NCBI GenBank assembly: GCA_905198575.1
Contig: CAJKDC010000043.1
Span: forward strand, 1-22,226
Source of the DNA: an uncultured Bacteroides sp.
GTDB taxonomy: Bacteria; Bacteroidota; Bacteroidia; Bacteroidales; Bacteroidaceae
Direction of reading: 5' to 3'
DNA: 22,226 nt
Positions 15,348 through 22,226 of this stretch are shown here, piece after piece (position 1 is the first letter of the stretch; every line of letters starts with the position of its first letter). The notes beneath the pieces were generated by a model that worked only from the letters and a program-made list of their open reading frames with translations, did not search any database and was not told where the DNA came from. A program made the position numbers and the translations under genes.

Positions 15348-15797
15348 ATGAGAGACCGAATTTCACAAATCATACAGCACGAAAAACTTACTAATGCTGA
15401 ATTCGCAGAAAAGATTGGAGTTTCTGCCTCCTCGTTGTCACACATTCTGGGTGGTAGAAACAATCCTAGCCTGGAAGTGGTGATGAAAATACACAAGACT
15501 TTCCCATATGTAAACCTGGAATGGCTGCTGTATGGTGAAGGCAGTATGGAAAATCAGTCAGCACCGGAACCGGTTGGAATTACGCTTTCCGAAACGCTTG
15601 AGAATCCTGTATTTCCGTCCCAAGTATCAGACGAAGCGGAATATCGCAAGGAAATCGGCCTTGAATCGCCTGGTTTAGGCGCTAAACCAACTGTAAAAGA
15701 GGAAATTAGATACATCGAACGGCCGCAACGTAAAATCACCGAAATAAGAATTTTCTTTGATAATGGCACTTACGAGACTTTCCGTCCCGAAAAGTAA
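15348..15797 (+). CDS. XRE-family helix-turn-helix transcriptional regulator
   Basis: The 149-residue protein has an N-terminal HTH_3/XRE domain (about residues 5-60): LTNAEFAEKIGVSASSLSHILGGRNNPSLEVVMKI is the helix-turn-helix, followed by VNLEWLLYGEGSM, the usual end of this domain in Bacteroidetes. Residues 65-115 look disordered and Pro/Glu rich. The C-terminus, RKITEIRIFFDNGTYETFRPEK, is a short conserved-looking strand segment of unknown role. No protease or sensor domain is present. The gene follows the TGTAA array and carries palindromes up to its start codon, so it probably controls itself. The pyrK promoter repeat starts 18 bp after its stop and shares the GTAAAT core, making pyrKD a candidate target. 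This is inference from position and motif. Confidence 0.85.
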   Translation: MRDRISQIIQHEKLTNAEFAEKIGVSASSLSHILGGRNNPSLEVVMKIHKTFPYVNLEWLLYGEGSMENQSAPEPVGITLSETLENPVFPSQVSDEAEYRKEIGLESPGLGAKPTVKEEIRYIERPQRKITEIRIFFDNGTYETFRPEK

Positions 15798-15814
15798 GCT
15801 CGTTTTGAAATGTT

Positions 15815-15864
15815 AATTGGGTAAATTCGTTATCTTTGCATGAGAATAACGAATTTACCCAATT
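15815..15864 (+). promoter_or_regulatory. pyrK promoter inside a perfect 19-bp inverted repeat
   Basis: AATTGGGTAAATTCGTTAT (15815-15833) and ATAACGAATTTACCCAATT (15846-15864) are exact inverted copies separated by 12 nt. The -7 box TATCTTTG (15831-15838) lies across the end of the left arm; a TTTG at 15804-15807 is a possible -33 box though the 23-nt spacing is long. Transcription would begin near 15845, so the RNA would carry only the right arm. The repeat therefore most likely works as a DNA operator, not as an RNA attenuator. Confidence 0.7.
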
Positions 15865-15870
15865 TTGTTT

Positions 15871-16653
15871 ATGAAGAAATATATTTTAGACTTGACGGTT
15901 ACAGAGAACACACGGTTGCATGCCAACTATGTTCTGATAAAGCTGACCGATGCAAATGCTCCGCTTCCGGAAATGTTGCCGGGACAATTTGCCGAAATTC
16001 GCGTGGACGGATCGAATACAACATTCCTCCGCCGTCCTATTTCTATTAACTATGTTGACAGAAACCGTAATGAAGTATGGTTCCTTGTACAGCTGGTAGG
16101 AGATGGAACCCGTAAGCTGGCTACTGTGCAGGTTGGCGATACCGTAAACGTGGTATTGCCGTTGGGCAATGGTTTCTCTATGCCGGAATCGGCCGAAAAG
16201 AAAGTGCTGCTTGTGGGCGGTGGCGTGGGTACTGCTCCGCTGCTTTACATGGGCGAAGCTTTGCGCAAAATGGGATGCAAGCCTGTATTCCTGCTGGGCG
16301 CACGTTCTGTAAACGACCTGTTGCAGCTGGATAGCTTCAAGGCGCTGGGCGATGTCTATATCACTACAGAAGACGGCAGCATGGGCGAAAAGGGCTATGT
16401 AACCCAGCATAGCATCCTGCAGCAGGAACGTTTCGATATGATTCAGACTTGCGGCCCTAAACTAATGATGATGGCGGTTGCCAAGTATGCGAAAGCCAAC
16501 GGTATCGAGTGCGAAGTTTCACTGGAAAATACCATGGCGTGCGGTGTAGGTGCCTGCCTGTGCTGCGTGGAAAAGACAGCCGACGAGGGTCATGTGTGTG
16601 TATGTAAAGAAGGTCCGGTATTTAATATTAATAGATTGTTATGGCAGATTTAA
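15871..16653 (+). CDS. pyrK: Dihydroorotate dehydrogenase B, electron transfer subunit
   Basis: PyrK carries electrons from the PyrD flavin to NAD+ in the fourth step of pyrimidine synthesis (class 1B enzyme, PyrD2K2). I use the ATG at 15871 (MKKYILDLTV, 260 residues); a TTG six bases earlier is the only longer option and lies at the edge of the inverted repeat. The FAD-binding motif is RRPISI near residues 54-59. The NAD-binding half has LLVGGGVGTAPLL (115-127) and TCGPKLMM. The [2Fe-2S] cluster ligands are Cys224, Cys229, Cys232 and Cys245, with spacing C-x4-C-x2-C-x12-C in MACGVGACLCC...VCKEGPVF. The gene overlaps pyrD by 13 bp, indicating translational coupling. The promoter repeat upstream suggests specific control. 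Confidence 0.95.
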   Translation: MKKYILDLTVTENTRLHANYVLIKLTDANAPLPEMLPGQFAEIRVDGSNTTFLRRPISINYVDRNRNEVWFLVQLVGDGTRKLATVQVGDTVNVVLPLGNGFSMPESAEKKVLLVGGGVGTAPLLYMGEALRKMGCKPVFLLGARSVNDLLQLDSFKALGDVYITTEDGSMGEKGYVTQHSILQQERFDMIQTCGPKLMMMAVAKYAKANGIECEVSLENTMACGVGACLCCVEKTADEGHVCVCKEGPVFNINRLLWQI

Positions 16654-17552
16654 GTGTAAATATAGGCAAACTGAGTATGAAGAACCCGGTGATGACTGCA
16701 TCGGGAACATTTGGTTACGGTCTGGAATTTGCCGATTTTGTTGATTTGGAACGTATCGGCGGTATCATTGTAAAGGGAACTACCCTGCATCATCGCGAAG
16801 GAAATCCTTATCCGCGTATGGCTGAAACTCCGATGGGTATGCTGAATGCGGTGGGATTGCAGAACAAGGGTGTACACTATTTTGCAGAGCATATCTACCC
16901 GCAGATTAAGGACATCCAGACCAATATGATTGTGAACGTCTCAGGTTCACAAATCGAGGATTATGCTGAAACAGCCAGCATTATCAACGGACTGGAGCAG
17001 ATTCCTGCTATCGAGCTGAACATCTCATGTCCGAACGTAAAACAGGGCGGTATGGCGTTTGGTGTGACTGCCAAAGGAGCTGCCGAAGTGGTAAGTGCCG
17101 TGAGAAAGGTTTACGATAAGACGCTGATTGTAAAACTGTCGCCTAACGTTACAGACATTACAGAGATTGCACGTGCCGTAGAAGGTGCCGGAGCAGACAG
17201 TGTATCGCTCATCAACACGTTGCTGGGTATGGCTATCGATGCAGAGAAACGTCGCCCGATATTGTCTACCGTAACTGGCGGTATGAGTGGTGCGGCTGTG
17301 AAGCCCATTGCCCTGCGTATGGTATGGCAGGTAGCTAAGGCTGTAAACATTCCGGTAATCGGTCTTGGAGGTATCATGAACTGGAAGGATGCTGTGGAGT
17401 TCATGCTGGCGGGTGCAAGTGCTATCCAGATTGGTACGGCCAACTTTATCGATCCGGCTGTAACTGTTAAGGTAGCCGAAGGTATCAACGACTATCTGGA
17501 CCGTCACGGCTTCTCTTCTGTACGCGATATCATCGGCGCACTGGAAGTCTAA
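16641..17552 (+). CDS. pyrD: Dihydroorotate dehydrogenase B, catalytic subunit (class 1B)
   Basis: This 303-residue FMN-dependent TIM barrel oxidises dihydroorotate to orotate. The catalytic base is Cys130 in IELNISCPNVKQGG, which marks class 1 rather than the membrane-bound serine class 2. Adjacent motifs are KNPVMTASGTFGYG at the N-terminus, KGTTLHHREGNP, the VKLSPNVTDI strand, and the phosphate-binding GLGGIMNWKDAVEFMLAGASAIQIGTANF. Pairing with PyrK makes it class 1B, which uses NAD+. It begins inside the last codons of pyrK and the operon ends at the hairpin before trmD. Confidence 0.97.
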   Translation: MADLSVNIGKLSMKNPVMTASGTFGYGLEFADFVDLERIGGIIVKGTTLHHREGNPYPRMAETPMGMLNAVGLQNKGVHYFAEHIYPQIKDIQTNMIVNVSGSQIEDYAETASIINGLEQIPAIELNISCPNVKQGGMAFGVTAKGAAEVVSAVRKVYDKTLIVKLSPNVTDITEIARAVEGAGADSVSLINTLLGMAIDAEKRRPILSTVTGGMSGAAVKPIALRMVWQVAKAVNIPVIGLGGIMNWKDAVEFMLAGASAIQIGTANFIDPAVTVKVAEGINDYLDRHGFSSVRDIIGALEV

Positions 17553-17611
17553 AAATAATTTTTATTTACAAGCGGACCTCTGCTGCATCTTGTGTAGGGG
17601 CCGCAAAATAC

Positions 17612-17676
17612 AAAGCTCCGGCAATGTTCTGCCGTACATGCGAAGAGTACGGAATCAGATACATTGCCGGAGCTTT
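17612..17676. terminator. Long bidirectional terminator between pyrD and trmD
   Basis: AAAGCTCCGGCAATGT (17612-17627) pairs perfectly over 16 bp with ACATTGCCGGAGCTTT (17661-17676). The loop holds CCGTAC/GTACGG (17632-17637 with 17647-17652). The A and T ends suit both convergent transcripts. Confidence 0.85.
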
Positions 17677-17696
17677 TATCTTGTTATGGCGTTGTC

Positions 17697-18377
17697 TTAT
17701 TTATCCTCTAGCAGGTCGGGGCGCAAGCGTTGTGTGCGTTCGAGTGACTGCTGGAATTCCCAGTCGCGGATGCGGGCTTCATGACCGGACAGCAACACAT
17801 CGGGGACTTTCCATCCGTTGTATTCAGCAGGGCGGGTATATACCGGAGGAGCCAGCAGGTTATCCTGGAATGAATCGGACAACGCCGACTGTTCGTCGGA
17901 GATGACACCCGGAATGATACGCACCACCGCATCGGCAATAACAGCCGCAGCCAGCTCTCCGCCGGTCAGCACATAATCGCCTATACTGATTTCCTTGGTG
18001 ATGAGATGCTCGCGGATACGGTAATCTATCCCTTTGAAATGGCCGCAAAGAATGATGAGATTCTCGTTCATCGAAAGCGTGTTTGCCATCTTCTGGTCGA
18101 ACTTCTCTCCATCGGGTGAAGTGAAGATGACCTCGTCGTAATGACGTTCGGCCTTCAGCGCCGAAATGCATCGGTCTATCGGCTCTATCTTCATAACCAT
18201 TCCCGCGCAACCTCCGAAAGGATAATCGTCCACCTTGCGGTAACGGTCGTAGGCATAATCGCGCAAATTGTGTATATGAAACTCTGCAATGCCCTTTTTC
18301 TGAGCGCGGCTCATGATGGAGCAATTGAAAAAGCCCTCTATCATCTCGGGCAAAACGGTGATAATATCTATTCTCAT
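17697..18377 (-). CDS. trmD: tRNA (guanine-37-N1)-methyltransferase
   Basis: TrmD methylates G37 next to the anticodon of tRNAs reading CNN codons and prevents frameshifting; it is a cytoplasmic SPOUT dimer. The 226-residue protein has the normal length. It shows MRIDIITVLPEMIEGFFNCSIMSRA at the start, DDYPFGGCAGMVMK (51-63), LCGHFKGIDYRI (110-121) and the trefoil-knot SAM site ISIGDYVLTGGELAA (130-143). Arg153 and Asp168 lie close to the catalytic Arg and Asp positions of the family. Unlike in many proteobacteria it is not in an operon with rpsP, rimM or rplS; it stands alone, divergent from ligA. Confidence 0.97.
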   Translation of the reverse strand: MRIDIITVLPEMIEGFFNCSIMSRAQKKGIAEFHIHNLRDYAYDRYRKVDDYPFGGCAGMVMKIEPIDRCISALKAERHYDEVIFTSPDGEKFDQKMANTLSMNENLIILCGHFKGIDYRIREHLITKEISIGDYVLTGGELAAAVIADAVVRIIPGVISDEQSALSDSFQDNLLAPPVYTRPAEYNGWKVPDVLLSGHEARIRDWEFQQSLERTQRLRPDLLEDK

Positions 18378-18395
18378 ACAAAACTATATTTTTTG

Positions 18396-18403
18396 CAAAA
18401 ATA
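18396..18403 (-). promoter_or_regulatory. -7 box for trmD
   Basis: The minus strand reads TATTTTTG, an exact TAnnTTTG match, 18 bp upstream of the trmD ATG, which implies a leader of only about 12 nt. No -33 TTTG is evident. Confidence 0.5.
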
Positions 18404-18446
18404 GTAATATTCTGCCTTACATGCGGGCATTTCGTGCAATTTTAGC

Positions 18447-18454
18447 TATTTTTG
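18447..18454 (+). promoter_or_regulatory. -7 box for ligA
   Basis: TATTTTTG at 18447-18454 matches TAnnTTTG exactly and lies 26 bp before the ligA ATG. The -33 region has no exact TTTG. Confidence 0.55.
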
Positions 18455-18480
18455 TCGGAAAACTTTAGCAATAATAGGAC

Positions 18481-20478
18481 ATGAATGAAATAGAAAGAAT
18501 AGACAGGTTGCGCGAAGAGCTGCACCAGCACAACTACAATTACTACGTATTGAACGCTCCGGTCATCAGCGACCGCGAATTCGATATGCTGATGAAAGAG
18601 CTTCAAGACCTAGAGAGCAAGCACCCCGAGCACTTTGACGAGAACTCGCCCAGTATGCGCGTGGGCAGCGACATCAACAAAGACTTTACGCAGGTACAGC
18701 ATAAGTATCCGATGCTTTCACTAGGCAATACTTATTCCGAAGCAGATGTAAAAGATTTTTACGAGCGAGTTCGTAAAGCGCTGAATGAGCCTTTCGAAAT
18801 CTGCTGTGAAATGAAATTCGACGGTACGTCAATATCGCTTACTTATGAAAACGGTAAACTGGTGCGTGCCGTGACTCGTGGCGACGGTGTGCAGGGTGAT
18901 GATGTGACGGACAATGTGAAGACCATCCGTACCATCCCGCTGGTTCTGAAAGGCGACGGCTATCCCAAGGAATTCGAGATACGCGGTGAAATCCTGATGC
19001 CCTGGAATGTATTCGAAGAACTGAACCGTGAAAGAGAAGCACGCGAGGAACCGCTTTTTGCCAATCCGCGTAACGCGGCCTCGGGTACGCTGAAATTGCA
19101 GAACTCGGCTGCCGTAGCTGCCCGTCATCTGGATGCTTATCTGTATTATCTGCTGGGCGATAATCTGCCGTGCGACGGACATTACGAAAACCTGCAGGAA
19201 GCGGCCCGATGGGGATTCAAAGTTTCGGATATCACCCGTAAGGTGCAGACACTGGAAGAGGTTTTCGAATTCATCAACTACTGGGACGTGGAGCGCAAGA
19301 ACCTGCCGGTCGCTACTGACGGTATCGTATTGAAGGTAAATTCCCTCCGCCAGCAGCGAAATCTGGGTTATACAGCAAAATCTCCCCGATGGGCTATCGC
19401 ATACAAGTTCCAGGCAGAACAGGCGCTTACAAGGCTTCATACGGTATCGTATCAGGTAGGAAGAACGGGAGCTATCACGCCGGTTGCCAATCTGGACCCT
19501 GTGCAGCTTTCGGGTACGGTAGTCAAGAGAGCCTCGCTGCATAATGCAGATATTATCCAGTCGCTTGACCTTCATATTAACGACATGGTGTATGTGGAAA
19601 AAGGAGGTGAGATTATTCCGAAAATTACAGGCGTTGATATTACGCAACGTCAGCCCGACAGTCAGAAGGTGACTTTCATTACCCATTGTCCGGAATGCGG
19701 CAGTCCGCTGGTGCGCTACGAAGACGAAGCTGCTCACTATTGTACCAACGAGACAGCCTGTCCGCCGCAGATTAAAGGAAAAATAGAACACTTTATCAGT
19801 CGCCGTGCCATGAACATCGAGGGGCTGGGACCGGAAACAGTAGACCAGTTCTATCAGCACGGACTGATTCATAATGCTGCAGATTTGTATGAGTTGACCG
19901 AAGACCAGCTGATCGGCCTGGAACGTATGGGCAAGAAATCGGCTCAGAATATCATTCAAGGTATCGAGCAGTCGAAGCAAGTTCCCTTCGAACGTGTATT
20001 GTTTGCATTGGGAATCCGCTTTGTGGGCGAGACTGTAGCGAAAAAGCTGGCCAAAGCCATGCACTCTATCGACAAACTGGCTGCTGCAACGCTGGATGAA
20101 CTGATTCAGCTGGACGAAATCGGCGGAAAGATTGCGCAAAGCATCCTGAACTATTTCGCAAACGAGGCCAATCGCGACCTGATCGAACATTTGCGCCGTG
20201 CAGGGGTACAACTGGCTTTGACGGAAGAAACCCTTTCTGCACAGACAGACAAGTTGAAAGGGATGTCGATTGTCATCAGCGGTGTCTTTGCAAAGCATTC
20301 GCGTGACGAGTACAAGCAAATGATTGAACAAAATGGAGGAAAAAACGTAGGCAGTATTTCATCGAAGACAAGCTTTATTCTGGCCGGCGAGAACATGGGC
20401 CCCAGCAAACTGGAGAAAGCGCAGAAACTGGGCGTGCGGATTATCGACGAAAACGAATTCCTGCAAATGCTGGATTAG
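18481..20478 (+). CDS. ligA: NAD+-dependent DNA ligase
   Basis: LigA seals nicks during replication and repair with NAD+ as cofactor. The 665-residue protein has the full architecture. The Ia and adenylation domains cover about 1-320, with the adenylated Lys112 in CEMKFDGTS. An OB fold covers about 325-400 (QVGRTGAITPVANLDPVQLSG). A C4 zinc finger has Cys403, Cys406, Cys421 and Cys427. Helix-hairpin-helix repeats span about 440-580, and the C-terminal BRCT domain about 590-665 (LKGMSIVISGVF...GPSKLEKAQKLGVRIIDENEF). It is monocistronic between its own promoter and the dapA promoter region. The ATG at 18481 gives MNEIERIDRLREELHQHNYNYYV, the standard start. Confidence 0.98.
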   Translation: MNEIERIDRLREELHQHNYNYYVLNAPVISDREFDMLMKELQDLESKHPEHFDENSPSMRVGSDINKDFTQVQHKYPMLSLGNTYSEADVKDFYERVRKALNEPFEICCEMKFDGTSISLTYENGKLVRAVTRGDGVQGDDVTDNVKTIRTIPLVLKGDGYPKEFEIRGEILMPWNVFEELNREREAREEPLFANPRNAASGTLKLQNSAAVAARHLDAYLYYLLGDNLPCDGHYENLQEAARWGFKVSDITRKVQTLEEVFEFINYWDVERKNLPVATDGIVLKVNSLRQQRNLGYTAKSPRWAIAYKFQAEQALTRLHTVSYQVGRTGAITPVANLDPVQLSGTVVKRASLHNADIIQSLDLHINDMVYVEKGGEIIPKITGVDITQRQPDSQKVTFITHCPECGSPLVRYEDEAAHYCTNETACPPQIKGKIEHFISRRAMNIEGLGPETVDQFYQHGLIHNAADLYELTEDQLIGLERMGKKSAQNIIQGIEQSKQVPFERVLFALGIRFVGETVAKKLAKAMHSIDKLAAATLDELIQLDEIGGKIAQSILNYFANEANRDLIEHLRRAGVQLALTEETLSAQTDKLKGMSIVISGVFAKHSRDEYKQMIEQNGGKNVGSISSKTSFILAGENMGPSKLEKAQKLGVRIIDENEFLQMLD

Positions 20479-20506
20479 AAGTGAAAAGCGGTTTTTTACC
20501 AACTTT

Positions 20507-20534
20507 TTATCATAAAACAGCAAATTTATGATAA
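20507..20534. repeat. 10-bp inverted repeat between ligA and dapA
   Basis: TTATCATAAA (20507-20516) and TTTATGATAA (20525-20534) are exact inverted copies with an 8-nt loop. No T-run follows on the plus strand, so it is not a classical terminator for ligA. It lies about 30 bp upstream of the dapA -7 box, where an operator could sit. Confidence 0.45.
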
Positions 20535-20562
20535 GATTTATAGCGTAGAAAGAAAATATTCG

Positions 20563-20570
20563 TACTTTTG
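20563..20570 (+). promoter_or_regulatory. -7 box for dapA
   Basis: TACTTTTG at 20563-20570 is an exact TAnnTTTG match and is part of the small palindrome GTAC-TTTT-GTAC. It lies 29 bp before the dapA ATG. No exact TTTG at -33. Confidence 0.55.
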
Positions 20571-20599
20571 TACTGATTAATGAAGTATATTATTTACTT

Positions 20600-21493
20600 A
20601 TGATACAAAGAAGACTCAGAGGAATGGGGGTGGCGCTAATCACTCCGTTCAAAGAAGATGGAAGCGTTGACTATGACGCGTTGATACGTCTGGTAGACTA
20701 CCAGGTGCAAAACGGGACAGATTTTCTATGTGTGCTGGGAACCACAGCCGAAACACCAACTCTGACAGCCGAAGAAAAGAAAAAAATACGAGAATTGGTT
20801 GTAGAGCGTGTAAACGGCCGTATTCCTATTTTGCTTGGTATAGGAAGCAACTGTACACAAGGGGTGGTTGATAGCCTTAAAAATGACGATTTCACCGGAA
20901 TCGATGCCGTATTGGTGGTCGTTCCTTACTATAACAAACCGTCGCAGGAAGGTATCTATCAGCACTATAAGGCTGTGGCCAATGCTACCAAACTTCCAAT
21001 CGTATTATATAACGTACCGGGACGTACGGGCGTGAATATGACGGCAGAAACTACTTTGCGTATTGCGCGTGATTTCAAGAACGTAATTGCAATCAAGGAA
21101 GCGTCGGGCAATATCACCCAGATGGACGATATCATAAAGAACAAGCCGGAGAATTTTGATGTAATTTCGGGAGATGACGGTATTACTTTCCCGCTAATTA
21201 CACTGGGAGCTGTAGGAGTTATCTCTGTAATCGGTAATGCTTTCCCTCGTGAATTCAGCCGTATGACTCGTCTGGCATTGCAAGGTGATTATGCCAGTGC
21301 ACTGAATATCCACCATAAATTCACTGAATTATTCAAGTTGCTTTTCGTAGATGGTAATCCTGCCGGTGTGAAAGCCATGCTGAATATGATGGGAATGATA
21401 GAAAACCGCTTGCGTCTGCCGCTGGTACCGACACGTATCACTACTTTCGAGCAGATGAAACGCATTCTGGATGAACTGAAAATAAAATGCTAA
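20600..21493 (+). CDS. dapA: 4-hydroxy-tetrahydrodipicolinate synthase
   Basis: DapA condenses pyruvate with aspartate semialdehyde, the first committed step to diaminopimelate and lysine, in the cytoplasm. The 297-residue TIM barrel has the Schiff-base Lys166 in IAIKEASGN, Tyr137 and Arg142 in YNVPGRTGVN, the Thr48-Thr49 pair in LGTTAETPTL and the VVPYYNKPSQEG segment. GTTAETPTL stands where many DapA proteins have GTTGESATL, a small change typical of this lineage. Related aldolases such as N-acetylneuraminate lyase share the fold, but the motifs fit DapA best. It appears to be transcribed alone, from the box at 20563 to the hairpin after the stop. Confidence 0.96.
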   Translation: MIQRRLRGMGVALITPFKEDGSVDYDALIRLVDYQVQNGTDFLCVLGTTAETPTLTAEEKKKIRELVVERVNGRIPILLGIGSNCTQGVVDSLKNDDFTGIDAVLVVVPYYNKPSQEGIYQHYKAVANATKLPIVLYNVPGRTGVNMTAETTLRIARDFKNVIAIKEASGNITQMDDIIKNKPENFDVISGDDGITFPLITLGAVGVISVIGNAFPREFSRMTRLALQGDYASALNIHHKFTELFKLLFVDGNPAGVKAMLNMMGMIENRLRLPLVPTRITTFEQMKRILDELKIKC

Positions 21494-21516
21494 GATAGCT
21501 TGCTGCTTTAGCGATG

Positions 21517-21562
21517 AAAAGGCCGCTTTTTGTACTTGACGTTACAAAAAGCGGCCTTTTTT
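21517..21562 (+). terminator. Strong rho-independent terminator after dapA
   Basis: AAAAGGCCGCTTTTTGTA (21517-21534) and its perfect inverted copy (21543-21560) make an 18-bp stem with an 8-nt loop, followed by more T. Confidence 0.92.
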
Positions 21563-22137
21563 ATCTTTATTGCAAAACAATGTTAACAATATGAAGTTTT
21601 GAGAATATATTTTTCATTCTTTTAAAATATTTTGCTTTATTGCGGAAACGATAAACCTTTACACGCCATCCTTAAATTCTGTCCTGCTATGATGCTAGAA
21701 TATTTCATTCGGATTTTAATGCGAATGCTGGAATTCCTTTTCCCGGCCTTATCTGTATCACCTATACCACAAGTTCACCATTGTGATTCACAAACTAGCT
21801 TATTAGGGCTTTTACAGGGACTTTCTGTACAAACAGAAGGGAATATGCCTATGCAAATAAGAAATGCGCTTAGAGAGGAGATTTTTGCCTCATTAGGCCA
21901 ATTGTTTCTGCCGATTAAATGCAATGGAAATTTTCGTTTAATTTTAAGCAGGATAGTAAAGGTTAAACGACGGCAACGGTTTAGGTTTAATTAATTACTT
22001 TCTCTGTTTTTACAGTTGTGTTTCTGGATTTTTAAATTTAGCTTGAAAGAATTCGGAAAGGGATTGTTTGTGTCAGACTGTTCCGATTTACGTTGCCCCA
22101 TCATTTACACGATTCAAATAAGAGGGAAGGGTATATA
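21563..22137. other. AT-rich gap with no identified gene
   Basis: This stretch of about 575 bp lies between the dapA terminator and the tRNA terminator. One plus-strand frame is open from a TTG at 21632, or an ATG at 21689, to 21994 (101-120 residues, MMLEYFIRILMRMLEFLFPALS...). I do not recognise the protein; its codon use is unlike the neighbours (many TTA, CTT, AGA, ATA) and no promoter or ribosome-binding site is evident. It may be a young or foreign small gene, a gene remnant, or chance. The 22000-22130 part shows nothing clear. Confidence 0.35.
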
Positions 22138-22141
22138 AAAA

Positions 22142-22169
22142 AAGTTCCCCCTTTCACAAGGAGAAACTT
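22142..22169 (-). terminator. Terminator downstream of tRNA-Arg
   Basis: AAGTTCCCCC (22142-22151) pairs with GGAGAAACTT (22160-22169), including G-T wobbles on the RNA strand. On the minus strand the stem runs into T7 (the A-run at 22137-22143), directly after the tRNA 3' end. Confidence 0.75.
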
Positions 22170-22172
22170 CCG

Positions 22173-22226
22173 TGACCGCGACAGGATTCAAACCTGTAAC
22201 CGGCTGATCCGTAGTCAGCTACTCTA
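22173..22226 (-). tRNA. tRNA-Arg (anticodon ACG), 5' part outside window
   Basis: Reading the minus strand, the window holds the 3' portion of a tRNA. The anticodon stem GCTGA/TCAGC encloses loop CTACGGA with anticodon ACG (22210-22212). The T arm is ACAGG-TTTGAAT-CCTGT, followed by acceptor strand CGCGGTC and discriminator A at 22173. ACG would be read as ICG and decode CGU, CGC and CGA. CCA is not encoded (CGG follows). The D arm is only partly present and the 5' acceptor strand is outside, so the full cloverleaf cannot be checked. Confidence 0.88.

Noticed and set aside
18829..20331. A 500-codon open frame on the minus strand opposite ligA
   Set aside because: It is the antisense shadow of a complete LigA with all catalytic and zinc residues. 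No domain can be recognised in it.
22111..22195. Direct repeat flanking the tRNA 3' end as an attachment site
   Set aside because: Only GATTCAAA (8 nt) is shared, shorter than usual att cores, and it is within the T-arm consensus, so chance is sufficient.

Overview
The window looks like ordinary chromosome from a member of the Bacteroidales, most likely Bacteroides or Phocaeicola. The evidence is the set of gene families (serine-type sulfatase, lipoprotein GH20 hexosaminidase, GNAT-nitrilase fusion, solo HsdR N-terminal protein, Nif3/zinc-ribbon pair), weak or absent Shine-Dalgarno sequences, and repeated copies of the Bacteroidetes -7 promoter box TAnnTTTG, in several cases with an upstream TTTG -33 box. 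I cannot fix the species from sequence alone.

Layout. 1-4.3 kb: the C-terminus of a PD-(D/E)XK nuclease-type protein, a flavin reductase (-), a GNAT/carbon-nitrogen hydrolase fusion (+) and an exported sulfatase (+). 4.4-8.6 kb: enolase (+) converging on a GH20 beta-hexosaminidase lipoprotein (-), then a small winged-helix protein (-). 8.6-9.0 kb: a non-coding gap with hairpins and a consensus-like promoter pointing at the winged-helix gene. 9.0-11.7 kb: an AlkD-type DNA glycosylase, then a Nif3/zinc-ribbon operon closed by a strong terminator. 12-14.3 kb: a solo HsdR N-terminal domain protein (-) divergent from AMP nucleosidase and DNA polymerase III delta (+). 14.3-15.35 kb: a gene-free, very AT-rich kilobase full of TGTAA/TTACA half-sites and palindromes, ending at a small XRE-type regulator. 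15.8-17.55 kb: pyrK-pyrD, preceded by a perfect 19-bp inverted repeat over its promoter. 17.7-21.5 kb: trmD (-), then ligA and dapA (+). The window ends in an AT-rich gap of about 600 bp and a partial tRNA-Arg(ACG) on the minus strand.

How the genes fit together. Most are housekeeping: glycolysis, pyrimidine and lysine/peptidoglycan precursor synthesis, purine salvage, replication and repair, and tRNA modification. The clear operons are Nif3-zinc ribbon, amn-holA and pyrK-pyrD. The sulfatase and the hexosaminidase could act on sulfated or amino-sugar glycans, but there is no SusC/SusD pair and they are separated by enolase, so I do not call a polysaccharide utilisation locus. The most unusual signal is regulatory: the half-site array upstream of the XRE gene and the long inverted repeat at pyrK share a GTAAAT/ATTTAC core, which suggests one regulator with its own promoter and pyrKD as targets. 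I found no CRISPR array, intact insertion sequence or recognisable defence system.
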